NCBI RefSeq assembly: GCF_009649815.1
Contig: NZ_WJIC01000012.1
Coordinates: forward strand, 146,702-210,701
Origin: Nocardia sp. SYP-A9097
Lineage (GTDB): Bacteria; Actinomycetota; Actinomycetes; Mycobacteriales; Mycobacteriaceae
DNA: 64,000 bases
Direction of reading: 5' to 3'
Shown here: positions 25,795 through 33,410 of the stretch, in pieces
Position numbering within the stretch: the stretch's first letter is position 1
How the letters are laid out: each line of letters opens with the position of its first letter
The notes under the pieces: generated by a model
What the model was told of the DNA's origin: nothing
Database searches by the model: none
Seen by the model: only the letters and a program-made list of their open reading frames with translations
Program-made: the position numbers and the translations under genes

Positions 25795-27249
25795 TCAGGA
25801 GCAGCCACAGTTGCGCAGTGCGGCTGCGATGGCGTCCAGCGCGGCGCGGCTCTGTTCGGGCAGCCGCTGGTTGGACATCAGCGCGAAGGTGAGTACGCGC
25901 CCATCGCGATCCAGCACATATCCGACCAACGCGCTCGCCACGTCCAGAGTTCCGGTCTTGGCCCGCACCCAGCCCGCGCCGACCCGGTCGCGGCTGGTGT
26001 AGCGGTCGGTGAGCGACCCGGTGGCCCCGGCAACGGGCAGATAGTCGAGGAGGGCGGCGAGCGGGTCGGCGACGGCGTTCGAGGTCGATGCGACGCTCGA
26101 AGTCTCCTGGCCCACAGCACTGTTGGGCAGTGCCGCGACGGTGACGATGCGGTCCAGCAGGCGCGGCGGAATCAGGTCGTCCACCGAGAGCCCGCTGGCA
26201 TCGAGCAGGGTGAGCCCGGTGGCGTCGAATCCGGCGGCGCGCAATGTGGTCGCCATGGCGGTGACGGTGCCCGTGAACGACGCCTCCGAGCCCGCGGCGA
26301 CGGCGATCTCGCGGCCGATGGTCTCGGCGAGCACATCATCGGAGTGAACCATCATGTCGCGCAGGCGATCCCGCAGTGGCGCGGACTGTACCGAGGCGAC
26401 CTTGGTCGCCGCCGCGGGCGCAGTGCCGAGCCGCACCTTCGCCGGGTCCAGCCCCAGTTCGGTGGCGAGCCTGCGCCCCGCGTCGAGCGCCGGCGTCGCC
26501 GTGCGCGGCGAGTACTCGACCAGCGGATTCAACCGTCCGCCGTCGATCATCACCGAATCGATGGGTGCGATCGACCCGCCGCCGATATCGGCCGGATCCC
26601 AGCCCTGCGCCATGCTCGACCCGGTGTAGGCCGAGGTGTCCACCACGATCGTGTCCGGCTTCTGCCCGGAGGATTTGACCTGCGCCACCAGATCCGAGAG
26701 CTTCGGCCCGTTCGGGTAGTAGCCCTTACCGTCCGGTTGCGCGGTGAGCGTGGGATCGCCGCCACCGACGAGCACCAGCTCATTGGCGGCCGCACCCGTG
26801 ACGACCTGTGTGCTCACCCGATGGTCCGGCGGCAGCGCCAGCAGCGCGGCGGCTGTGGTCAGCACCTTGGCGGTGGAGGCCGGGATCATCGGCTTGTCCG
26901 GATCGGTGGTCCACAGCACCTTGCCGCTGTCCGCGTCCGAGACCGAGGCCGCGAAAATCCCCAGGTCCGGATTGCCGATCACCGGTGCGAGCGCGGCGGC
27001 CAGCCCGGTGACACTCGGTGCGGGCGCGGTCGGCGGTGCGGGCGCGACCTGCGGCAATGGCCGCACCGGCGACGGCGGATCGGCGATCGTCAAGCCCCCG
27101 TGCCGGAATTCCTCCGTCCACGGTTTCAGCGTCGCCACCACACCGGCGGCTATGCCCAGCACCAGGACCAGCACGGATGCCACCACGATCCAGGTCTTTC
27201 GACGCCGTTTGGCCTCCAGCCCACCGATGTTCTGCTTGTTCCCAGCCAC
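25795..27249 (-). CDS. dacB: D-alanyl-D-alanine carboxypeptidase/endopeptidase (PBP4 family)
   Basis: Penicillin-binding protein acting on peptidoglycan in the cell wall. The 484-residue product has an uncleaved signal anchor near residues 19-42 after a basic KRRRK stretch. A Pro-rich linker follows, then the class C-type low-mass PBP domain. The nucleophile motif is Ser125-Thr-Ala-Lys128, the second motif reads SDD instead of the usual SxN, and the KTG motif (RAKTGTLD) lies near residue 430. The GTG at 27249 is chosen because upstream codons overlap the ppa promoter region and carry no signal-like sequence. First gene of the operon toward hpt, divergent from ppa. Confidence 0.94.
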   Translation of the reverse strand: MAGNKQNIGGLEAKRRRKTWIVVASVLVLVLGIAAGVVATLKPWTEEFRHGGLTIADPPSPVRPLPQVAPAPPTAPAPSVTGLAAALAPVIGNPDLGIFAASVSDADSGKVLWTTDPDKPMIPASTAKVLTTAAALLALPPDHRVSTQVVTGAAANELVLVGGGDPTLTAQPDGKGYYPNGPKLSDLVAQVKSSGQKPDTIVVDTSAYTGSSMAQGWDPADIGGGSIAPIDSVMIDGGRLNPLVEYSPRTATPALDAGRRLATELGLDPAKVRLGTAPAAATKVASVQSAPLRDRLRDMMVHSDDVLAETIGREIAVAAGSEASFTGTVTAMATTLRAAGFDATGLTLLDASGLSVDDLIPPRLLDRIVTVAALPNSAVGQETSSVASTSNAVADPLAALLDYLPVAGATGSLTDRYTSRDRVGAGWVRAKTGTLDVASALVGYVLDRDGRVLTFALMSNQRLPEQSRAALDAIAAALRNCGCS

Positions 27250-27382
27250 CTGCCGCCGTCTCCCTGATACACGTCCCTGCCGAACCCACGCATCCCGGCA
27301 CCACACTATCCTCGTTGCGCAGTCGTTCCCCCGAACGAGCTGGCGAGTCGGCAGCCATACCCGCACCGAAGAAGGAGATGAC

Positions 27383-27874
27383 GTGGAGTTCGACGTCACC
27401 ATCGAGATCCCCCGGGGTCAGCGCAACAAGTACGAGGTAGACCATGAGACCGGCCGGGTGCGGCTCGACCGCTACCTGTACACGCCGATGATGTACCCGG
27501 CCGACTACGGCTACATCGAGAACACCCTCGGCGGCGACGGTGATCCCCTGGATTGCATGGTCCTGCTGCCCGAGCCCGTGTTCCCGGGTGTGCTGGTCGA
27601 GGCCCGTCCGGTCGGCGTGCTCATCATGAGCGATGAGGCCGGCACCGATGAGAAGCTGGTGGCGGTCCCCGCCGGCGACAAGCGCTGGGATCACATCCAG
27701 GATGTCGAGGACATTCCGGAGTTCCAGCGCAAGGAGATCTCGCACTTCTTCGAGCGCTACAAGGACCTGGAGCCCGGCAAGTGGGTCAAGGTCGAGGGCT
27801 GGGAGAACCGCGCCAAGGCCGAGACTCTGGTCGTCGAGGCGTACGCCCGGCTGAAGGAGCAGGGCGAGCACTGA
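27383..27874 (+). CDS. ppa: Inorganic pyrophosphatase
   Basis: Family I soluble pyrophosphatase that drives biosynthesis by hydrolysing PPi. The 163-residue protein has EIPRGQRNKYEVD, YPADYGYIENTL and the metal-binding GDGDPLDCMVLL aspartates, then VPAGDKRW and FFERYKDLEPGKWVKVEGW. The start is GTG with GGAG five to six bases upstream. It is divergent from dacB, an arrangement kept in mycobacteria. The stop lies ten bases from the MFS stop on the other strand. Confidence 0.97.
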   Translation: MEFDVTIEIPRGQRNKYEVDHETGRVRLDRYLYTPMMYPADYGYIENTLGGDGDPLDCMVLLPEPVFPGVLVEARPVGVLIMSDEAGTDEKLVAVPAGDKRWDHIQDVEDIPEFQRKEISHFFERYKDLEPGKWVKVEGWENRAKAETLVVEAYARLKEQGEH

Positions 27875-27884
27875 GCTCGATGCT

Positions 27885-29543
27885 TTACTCCACCGCCGGT
27901 GTCACACCACCGGCGGTGGTACGCAGCGGTACTTCCTTCCAGAACACCACCAGGATCAAGGCGAGTAGCGCCACTCCCGACGTGGTGAGAAATACCGTGG
28001 ACAGCGATTCCGCGAAGCCCACCTGAAAAGGCTTGGCCAGCACCGGATTCAGCCGCTGAATCACCGAACTGTCGCTGAGTACGCTCTGCGCGGCCGTGCT
28101 GTCGTGGTTCGAAAGTCCTTGTGCGAGCGCCATATCCGCCGGATTACCGTCGTGCGCCCCTTTGATCAGCGCCTGCTGGAATTCCGTATCCTGGCTCGCC
28201 GCAACGAGTTCGGTGCGAATATTCGGGGCCAGTCGAGTGAAGAGCACCGACAGGAATACCGCCGCGCCCAGCGTGCCGCCGATCTGCCGGAAGAAGGTGG
28301 CCGCCGCCGTCGAAACACCCATATCCTTGGGCGGCAACGCATTCTGCAGCGCGATGATGAGCGGCTGCATGAGATTGCCGAGCCCGAAACCCACGCACAG
28401 CATGAACAGCACCACCACCCAGTACGCGGTATCGGCCTTCAGATAGTGCAGCAGGAACAGCCCGAGGGTGATCATGCCCGCGCCGACCAGCGTGTACGCC
28501 TTGTAGCGGCCGGTGCGGGAGATCAACTGCCCGGACAGGATCGAGCCGATCATCATGCCCAGCACCATGGGCATCATCTGCAAACCGCCGATCATCGGAC
28601 TGGCCCCGCGCACCGCCTGCAAATACTGCGGCAGCAGCAGAATCCCGCCGAACATGCCCGCGCCCACCACGAATGAGATCACCACGCCCAGTGCGAAAGT
28701 GCGGTCGGCGAAGATGCGCAGGGGGATCATCGCGGCATCCCCGAGCGCCGCCTCCACCGCCACGAAGCCCAGGATTCCGATCGTCCCGACGGCATAGCAG
28801 AGCACCGATCTGCCACTGCCCCAACCCCATTCGCGGCCCTGTTCGGCCACGATCAACAGCGGTGCGATGCCGATGGCCAGCACCAGCGCACCCCAGTAGT
28901 CGACGCGATCGCGGGAGCGTTCCCGCGCGGGCAGATGCAGCGCCCGGGTCACCACGAGCAGGGTGAACAGGCCGATCGGCACATTCACCAGGAATACCCA
29001 GCGCCAGCCCGAAATTCCGAGAATACTTTCCTGACCTGCGAACAATCCGCCCAGCACCGGCCCGAGCACACTCGAGGTACCGAACACCGCCAGGAAATAG
29101 CCCTGATACCTGGCCCGCTCCCGAGGGGGCACGATATCGCCGACGATGGTGAGCGCCAACGACATCAGCCCACCCGCGCCCAGACCCTGCACCGCACGGA
29201 AAGCGGCCAGCTCATACATGGAATGCGCGAACGCGCAGAGCAGTGAACCGGTCAGGAAGATGATGATGGCGGCCAGATAGAAGGGCTTGCGCCCGTACAT
29301 ATCCGAGAGTTTGCCGTACAACGATGTGGCGAGCGTGGAGGTGATCAGATACGCCGTGGTCGCCCACACCTGCAGCGAATACCCGTGCAGGTCATCGGCA
29401 ATGGTGCGAATCGCGGTGGACACGATGGTCTGATCGAGCGCGGCGAGCAGGATGCCGAGCAACAGCCCGCTCAGAATCACCATAATCTGCCGATGGGTGA
29501 AGCCGCCTGCTTCGGTCGACTCGCCCACCTCGGATGTAGCCAT
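27885..29543 (-). CDS. MFS exporter, DHA2 (14-TMS) drug/proton antiporter
   Basis: A 552-residue membrane protein of the EmrB/QacA type. It has motif D1 LDQTIVSTAIRTIADDL in the first helix, motif A GKLSDMYGRKPFYL between helices 2 and 3, the motif C region GPVLGGLFAG in helix 5, and about fourteen hydrophobic segments overall. It probably exports hydrophobic drugs or metabolites by proton antiport; the substrate is unknown. GGGGAGG lies six to seven bases before the ATG at 29543. No regulator gene adjoins it. The last codons contain a perfect 12-bp inverted repeat. Confidence 0.94.
   Translation of the reverse strand: MATSEVGESTEAGGFTHRQIMVILSGLLLGILLAALDQTIVSTAIRTIADDLHGYSLQVWATTAYLITSTLATSLYGKLSDMYGRKPFYLAAIIIFLTGSLLCAFAHSMYELAAFRAVQGLGAGGLMSLALTIVGDIVPPRERARYQGYFLAVFGTSSVLGPVLGGLFAGQESILGISGWRWVFLVNVPIGLFTLLVVTRALHLPARERSRDRVDYWGALVLAIGIAPLLIVAEQGREWGWGSGRSVLCYAVGTIGILGFVAVEAALGDAAMIPLRIFADRTFALGVVISFVVGAGMFGGILLLPQYLQAVRGASPMIGGLQMMPMVLGMMIGSILSGQLISRTGRYKAYTLVGAGMITLGLFLLHYLKADTAYWVVVLFMLCVGFGLGNLMQPLIIALQNALPPKDMGVSTAAATFFRQIGGTLGAAVFLSVLFTRLAPNIRTELVAASQDTEFQQALIKGAHDGNPADMALAQGLSNHDSTAAQSVLSDSSVIQRLNPVLAKPFQVGFAESLSTVFLTTSGVALLALILVVFWKEVPLRTTAGGVTPAVE
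27890..27919. terminator. Inverted repeat between ppa and the MFS 3' end
   Basis: Perfect 12-bp arms (CCACCGCCGGTG and CACCGGCGGTGG) around a six-base loop, starting 15 bases after the ppa stop and lying inside the last codons of the facing MFS gene. There is no T-run, so it could be a hairpin terminator or stabiliser for the ppa transcript. Confidence 0.5.
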
Positions 29544-29627
29544 GACCAACCTCCCCGGTCCCCGCTCACGATAAGCGGGCGGGAACCGGGAGGCCAGCGG
29601 TTTCCGGTGCCGAGCCCCGGAGTGTTT

Positions 29628-29638
29628 CGAGAGTTGTT
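29628..29638 (-). repeat. Dispersed 3'-end element, copy 2
   Basis: Second copy of CGAGAGTTGTT. It overlaps the crotonase stop codon as copy 1 abuts the hpt stop. Confidence 0.55.
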
Positions 29639-30458
29639 ACTTCCCTCGGAACTTCGGGGCGCGCTTCTCGAATACGGCCTGAATCGCCTCGGTCAGATCC
29701 TCCGACGGCAGGAACGCCGAATTCCAGGCCGACACATAGCGCAGCCCGTCCGCGACCTTGCCCGCCTTCGGATGATCCAGCACATCCTTGATGCCCTGCA
29801 CCACCAGCGGCGGATTCTCGGCAATCTCACGCGCCAGCGCGTACGCCGCGTCCAGTACCGCTTCCTGATCGGCGAACACGTCGTTGATCAGTCCGATCTT
29901 CTCCGCGCGCGCCGCGTCGATATCCTTACCGGTGTAGGCGAGTTCGCGCAGATGCCCCTCACCGATGATCCCCGGAAGCCGGTGCAGCGAACCGATATCC
30001 GCGACGATGGCGACCTTCGCCTCCCGCAGACTGAACTTGGCGTCCGCACTGGCCAGCCGGATATCGGCGGCCGCGATCAGATCCAGCCCGCCGCCGATGC
30101 ACCAGCCGGAGACCGCCGCGATGACCGGCTTGTGGCAGTCGGCGACCGCGGTCACCGAAGCCTGCATCTCGCGCACATGGCGCAGGAAGTCGGTGCGCGG
30201 TCCGGCGAGCGCGCGCTCGGCGAGCAGCGGGCCGAAGAGCGGGCTCATGGCGGGCAGGTCCAGCCCGTAGGAGAAGTGCTTGCCCGCGCCGGTCAGTACG
30301 ACGGCCCGCACCTGCGGGTCGGCGTCGAGCTCACCGAAGATGAGCGGCAGTTCGCGCCAGAAGTCCGGGCCCATGGCATTGCCTTTGCCGGGACCGGTCA
30401 GCGTCACCGTCGCGATGTGGTCCTTGCTTTCGACCTCGAAAGCCTTCCAATCGGTCAT
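29637..30458 (-). CDS. Crotonase-family enoyl-CoA hydratase/dienoyl-CoA isomerase
   Basis: A 273-residue crotonase-fold enzyme. The oxyanion-hole segments are GKHFSYGLDLPAM and SGWCIGGGLDLIAAADIR. The active-site helix reads FSLREAKVAIVADIGSLHRLP, whose Glu and Asp match the pattern of delta3,5-delta2,4-dienoyl-CoA isomerases (ECH1 type) better than a simple hydratase, so a role in oxidation of unsaturated fatty acyl-CoAs is likely. The ATG at 30458 follows a TACGCT hexamer by six bases and has no ribosome site, suggesting a leaderless transcript. It is divergent from the YbaK-like gene. Confidence 0.92.
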   Translation of the reverse strand: MTDWKAFEVESKDHIATVTLTGPGKGNAMGPDFWRELPLIFGELDADPQVRAVVLTGAGKHFSYGLDLPAMSPLFGPLLAERALAGPRTDFLRHVREMQASVTAVADCHKPVIAAVSGWCIGGGLDLIAAADIRLASADAKFSLREAKVAIVADIGSLHRLPGIIGEGHLRELAYTGKDIDAARAEKIGLINDVFADQEAVLDAAYALAREIAENPPLVVQGIKDVLDHPKAGKVADGLRYVSAWNSAFLPSEDLTEAIQAVFEKRAPKFRGK

Positions 30459-30464
30459 CGGACC

Positions 30465-30470
30465 AGCGTA
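30465..30470 (-). promoter_or_regulatory. -10 hexamer TACGCT, leaderless
   Basis: TACGCT on the minus strand ends six bases before the crotonase ATG. Confidence 0.45.
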
Positions 30471-30571
30471 TCGGGGGTGCACGGGGCCTGGGCGGGCGGT
30501 CCGAACCCGGTGTTGAATCCGCTGTCCCGCACGGGTTTCCGCGCTGGTCCGCACATTCACCGCAATCGCTC

Positions 30572-30577
30572 TACTCT
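30572..30577 (+). promoter_or_regulatory. -10 hexamer TACTCT, leaderless
   Basis: TACTCT ends exactly seven bases before the ATG of the YbaK-like gene. Confidence 0.6.
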
Positions 30578-30584
30578 GGTTGCC

Positions 30585-31058
30585 ATGCGCAGGTCCCTGC
30601 CACCGGTCGCCTCCAAAGTCTCCGACACCCTCATCGCTCGCGGCCATCACGGGGTGATCCTCACCCAGCCGCAACCCACCCACACCGCCGCCGAGGCCGC
30701 TCAGGCGCTCGGCGTGGAGATCGGCGCGATCACCAAATCGCTGGTCTTCCTGCTCGACGACGATCCGGTACTGCTGCTGGTCTCCGGCGCGCACACGGTG
30801 CATCTGGACCGCACCGGGGAACGCCTGGAAGGCACGCTGACCCGGGCCCCGGCCGCCATGGTGCGGGAGGTGACGGGTCAGCCGATCGGCGGAGTCGCTC
30901 CCGTCGGGCATCCGATCAACCTGCCCACCTTCATCGACAACGCGCTCGGCCGGCATCCGGAATTGTGGGCCGCGGGCGGGCATCCGAATACCGTCTTCCG
31001 CACTACTTTTGGTGAGCTGGTCCGGATAACCGCAGGTCTGGCCATCGACGTGGATTGA
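30585..31058 (+). CDS. YbaK/EbsC-type aminoacyl-tRNA deacylase
   Basis: A 157-residue protein of the YbaK/ProX superfamily, which hydrolyses mischarged tRNAs such as Cys-tRNA(Pro). It has the family pattern TAAEAAQALGVEIGAITKSLVF, with the conserved Lys, and the later GGVAPVGH and FRTTFGELVRIT stretches. The start is ATG behind a TACTCT hexamer with no ribosome site, so leaderless. It is divergent from the crotonase and 61 bases before the flavin reductase gene. The tRNA specificity cannot be told from the sequence. Confidence 0.92.
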   Translation: MRRSLPPVASKVSDTLIARGHHGVILTQPQPTHTAAEAAQALGVEIGAITKSLVFLLDDDPVLLLVSGAHTVHLDRTGERLEGTLTRAPAAMVREVTGQPIGGVAPVGHPINLPTFIDNALGRHPELWAAGGHPNTVFRTTFGELVRITAGLAIDVD

Positions 31059-31107
31059 GAATCGGCAGTTTCCTGCACCGGATGGAATATCCGGCGGGTA
31101 GTGGACG

Positions 31108-31113
31108 TAGGTT
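31108..31113 (+). promoter_or_regulatory. -10 hexamer TAGGTT, leaderless
   Basis: TAGGTT ends six bases before the GTG of the flavin reductase gene. The intervening GGAAG is too close to act as a good ribosome site. Confidence 0.4.
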
Positions 31114-31119
31114 CGGAAG

Positions 31120-31668
31120 GTGACCGATTCTCCGACGCCTGGCGCCGAGCTTCATGTGCCCGACGACCTGAGCGGCATCACCGCCCAGCAGTACCGCGCC
31201 GCCATGCGGCACTATCCGGCGGGCGTCACCATTGTCACGCTGAATTCCGATGACGGACCGGTCGGTTTCACCGCAACCTCGTTCGCATCGCTCTCCGCGC
31301 AGCCGCCGCTCATCTCGTTCAATATCGCCGAGACCTCGTCGAGTATCGCCGCCATGTCGCAGGCGCAGTCGGTGGTCGTGCACTTCATCGGTCAGCATCA
31401 GAAGCATCTGGCGCAGCGGTTCAGCCGCAGCGCGGCGGAGCGTTTCACCGACCGGTCGCTCTGGACCACCCTCGAATCCGGCGAACCGGTCCTGCACGGC
31501 ACCCCGATCTGGGTGCGCGCCACCGTGCACCAGCTGATTCCGATCGGCGATCACACCCTGGTGATCGGCCTGGTAACCCGAGTCCACGACAACACCGAGG
31601 ACGCACCCGCCGTCGGCCCGCTGGTCTATTACAACGGCGTCTACCACCGCGCCGAGATCGCCGACTGA
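31120..31668 (+). CDS. Flavin reductase-like, FMN-binding protein
   Basis: A 182-residue protein of the flavin reductase-like split-barrel family. Conserved stretches are YRAAMRHYPAGVTIVTL, GFTATSFASLSAQPPLISFNI and the C-terminal LVYYNGVYHRAEI. Family members supply reduced FMN or FAD to two-component monooxygenases, but no monooxygenase gene adjoins it. The start is GTG at 31120. It converges with the LysE-type exporter, with an eight-base gap between the stops. Confidence 0.93.
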   Translation: MTDSPTPGAELHVPDDLSGITAQQYRAAMRHYPAGVTIVTLNSDDGPVGFTATSFASLSAQPPLISFNIAETSSSIAAMSQAQSVVVHFIGQHQKHLAQRFSRSAAERFTDRSLWTTLESGEPVLHGTPIWVRATVHQLIPIGDHTLVIGLVTRVHDNTEDAPAVGPLVYYNGVYHRAEIAD

Positions 31669-31676
31669 CACTCCGG

Positions 31677-32300
31677 TCACGCCGCCGAGGCCACCGTCCC
31701 TATCCCGAGAGCCGCCAGGATTCCGGCACTCGCCCGCTCCAGCCGATCGCGCACCTTCGGTTTGCGCAGCAGCGCCACCGCCCGCGAGGCCGCCACCGCC
31801 AGCAGCACCATTTCGATTGCGGCAATGCTGGATTCGATCGCGCCGAGGGTGAGCGTATCGGCGAAACTCACGTGCGCGAGGAACTGCGGCAGCACCGCGA
31901 GATAGAACAGGCCGACCTTCGGATTGAAAACACAGGACAGCAATCCGGCGGCGAATGCCGAGCGAACCGAGGAGGCCCGGGCGCTGGACTGCTCCAACTC
32001 CGGCTCCGCCGACCCCTTGCGATGCGCCATCAACGCTCGAATCCCCAAGTACAGCAGGTAGATTCCGCCGATCACCTTCAGCGTGCGATACGCCGTGGCC
32101 GACTGCTCCAGCAGCGCCGCCACTCCGGCGGCGACAACCACCGCCCAGACGATTCCGCCGCAGGCCGATCCGGCCGCGGCGGCGATCCCGGGACGCGGTC
32201 CGGCCATCGAAAAGCGCAGTACCAGAAAGGTATCCGGGCCAGGGGTGAGGGCCAGCAGCACACACAACCCGATAAAGCTCAGCAGCAGGGGGAGACTCAC
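31677..32300 (-). CDS. LysE/RhtB-family amino-acid exporter
   Basis: A 207-residue membrane protein with about six hydrophobic segments. The RhtB/LysE signature LLALTPGPDTFLVLRFSMAG lies near the N-terminus, followed by GxACGGIVWAVVVAAGVAALL and FNPKVGLFYLAVLPQF. It likely exports an amino acid or homoserine-lactone-like solute; the substrate is unknown. The GTG at 32300 begins directly at the first membrane segment. In-frame codons further upstream have no family match. Confidence 0.92.
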   Translation of the reverse strand: MSLPLLLSFIGLCVLLALTPGPDTFLVLRFSMAGPRPGIAAAAGSACGGIVWAVVVAAGVAALLEQSATAYRTLKVIGGIYLLYLGIRALMAHRKGSAEPELEQSSARASSVRSAFAAGLLSCVFNPKVGLFYLAVLPQFLAHVSFADTLTLGAIESSIAAIEMVLLAVAASRAVALLRKPKVRDRLERASAGILAALGIGTVASAA

Positions 32301-32405
32301 CCGCTCATGGCAGCGCACCGGGCGGCCCGAACGCAAGCGGATATGCGAAAGCCGCCGGACCTGCTCGAAATCAGCAGGTCCGGCGGCTCACCGAGCTACG
32401 AAGAT

Positions 32406-33065
32406 TCAGTTCCGCGCGCTGAATTCCGCACCCAGATCGTGGAACACATTCGTGTTCATCGTGAAGGCCAGGCGAGCCTCGTCGAGTACCTTCTCCACAT
32501 CGGCGCCCTCGATCGGCAGCGCGTCCAGGGCATCGCGGTAGTCGCGCTTGAACGCGGCCGGGTTGGTGATCTTGTCGAAGACGTAGAACCGCACGCCGTC
32601 ACCCTTTTTCGGCAGATCCCACAGCTTCTCCGCGGTACCGCGAATGACCTGGCCACCGGAGAGATCGCCCAGGTAGCGGGTGTAGTGATGCACCACGTAT
32701 CCGGCGGTCCACTGGGTCGCGCACTCTTCGATGCGGGCGGCGTAGGCCGCGGTGGTATTCAGCGCGGTCAGCTCATCGCGCCAGCGCGGGCCGCCGAGGT
32801 AGGCGAGATCGGCCTCGATGGCGGCCAGGCGGTTCAGCTCCGACTTCACGAACGGGCCCGCGATCGGATCGGAAGCCAGTGTGGCGGAATGCTTTTCGAG
32901 CGCCGAGTAGACGAACCAGAGCTGCGAGGTGTAGCGGTAGAAGGCCTCGACGCCGAGCTGCCCGGTGAGCAGGTCCTTCATGAAGGTGGAGTGTTCGGCC
33001 TCGGCGTGCTGCTGCTCGGTGGCGCTGCGAATGAGCGTCGAGAACGGCGTGCTGGTGTCCAACAT
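32406..33065 (-). CDS. hmuO: Heme oxygenase, HmuO type
   Basis: Opens heme to biliverdin, CO and iron for iron acquisition. The 219-residue protein closely follows the Corynebacterium HmuO pattern: His20 in HAEAEHSTFM is at the position of HmuO's proximal heme ligand, and YLGDLSGGQVI is the distal-helix glycine motif. The ATG at 33065 has GAGGAG upstream. A sequence resembling an IdeR/DtxR box lies 30 bases before the start, so iron repression is likely. It is divergent from the SAM-IV-controlled gene. No heme uptake genes adjoin it. Confidence 0.95.
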   Translation of the reverse strand: MLDTSTPFSTLIRSATEQQHAEAEHSTFMKDLLTGQLGVEAFYRYTSQLWFVYSALEKHSATLASDPIAGPFVKSELNRLAAIEADLAYLGGPRWRDELTALNTTAAYAARIEECATQWTAGYVVHHYTRYLGDLSGGQVIRGTAEKLWDLPKKGDGVRFYVFDKITNPAAFKRDYRDALDALPIEGADVEKVLDEARLAFTMNTNVFHDLGAEFSARN

Positions 33066-33094
33066 GGTCGAGCTCCTCGTGGTCTCCGGGGCTA

Positions 33095-33113
33095 CCACCT
33101 TTGGCTACCCTAA
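33095..33113 (-). promoter_or_regulatory. Possible IdeR/DtxR iron box
   Basis: On the minus strand TTAGGGTAGCCAAAGGTGG matches 13 of 19 positions of the IdeR consensus TTAGGTTAGGCTAACCTAA. The left half is strong and the right half weak. It is 30-48 bases upstream of the heme oxygenase start. Confidence 0.42.
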
Positions 33114-33244
33114 CTTTCTTCTCGACCATACGCTTCAGCAACGATCGCGCGATTCGACCTTTTCGCTCCTCCCACTCCAACTTTCGGATGATTTTCCGGA
33201 GGGGGTTGACAAGACCCTCGATCGTCTGCAAGCCTCTTCAACCA

Positions 33245-33360
33245 GGTCATGAGTACCAGCGCAAAGCCCTGGCTAGCTGGTCGGCAACCCTCCTCCGCGG
33301 TGGGGTGCTCCAGGTGACGACCCGGCCGACGCCCAAACCGGGCGCGGCAAGCGCGGACTC
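33245..33360 (+). promoter_or_regulatory. SAM-IV riboswitch
   Basis: This 116-base stretch follows the SAM-IV riboswitch (Rfam class RF00634) closely. It starts GGTCATGAGT, has a paired arm AGCCCTGG/CTCCAGG, the GGCAACCCTCC core and a GCGGTGGGGTG arm, then GTGACGACC closing the first helix. The 3' part ends in GCGGCAAGCGCGG, which makes the class's pseudoknot. It senses S-adenosylmethionine and would lower expression of the downstream gene, whose start is 51 bases further on. A TTGACA at 33206-33211 may be part of its promoter. Confidence 0.93.
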
Positions 33361-33410
33361 TCGATCACTCTTCTTCTGATCGCGTGTCCCTTGCCCGATG
33401 GGATTTCGTG

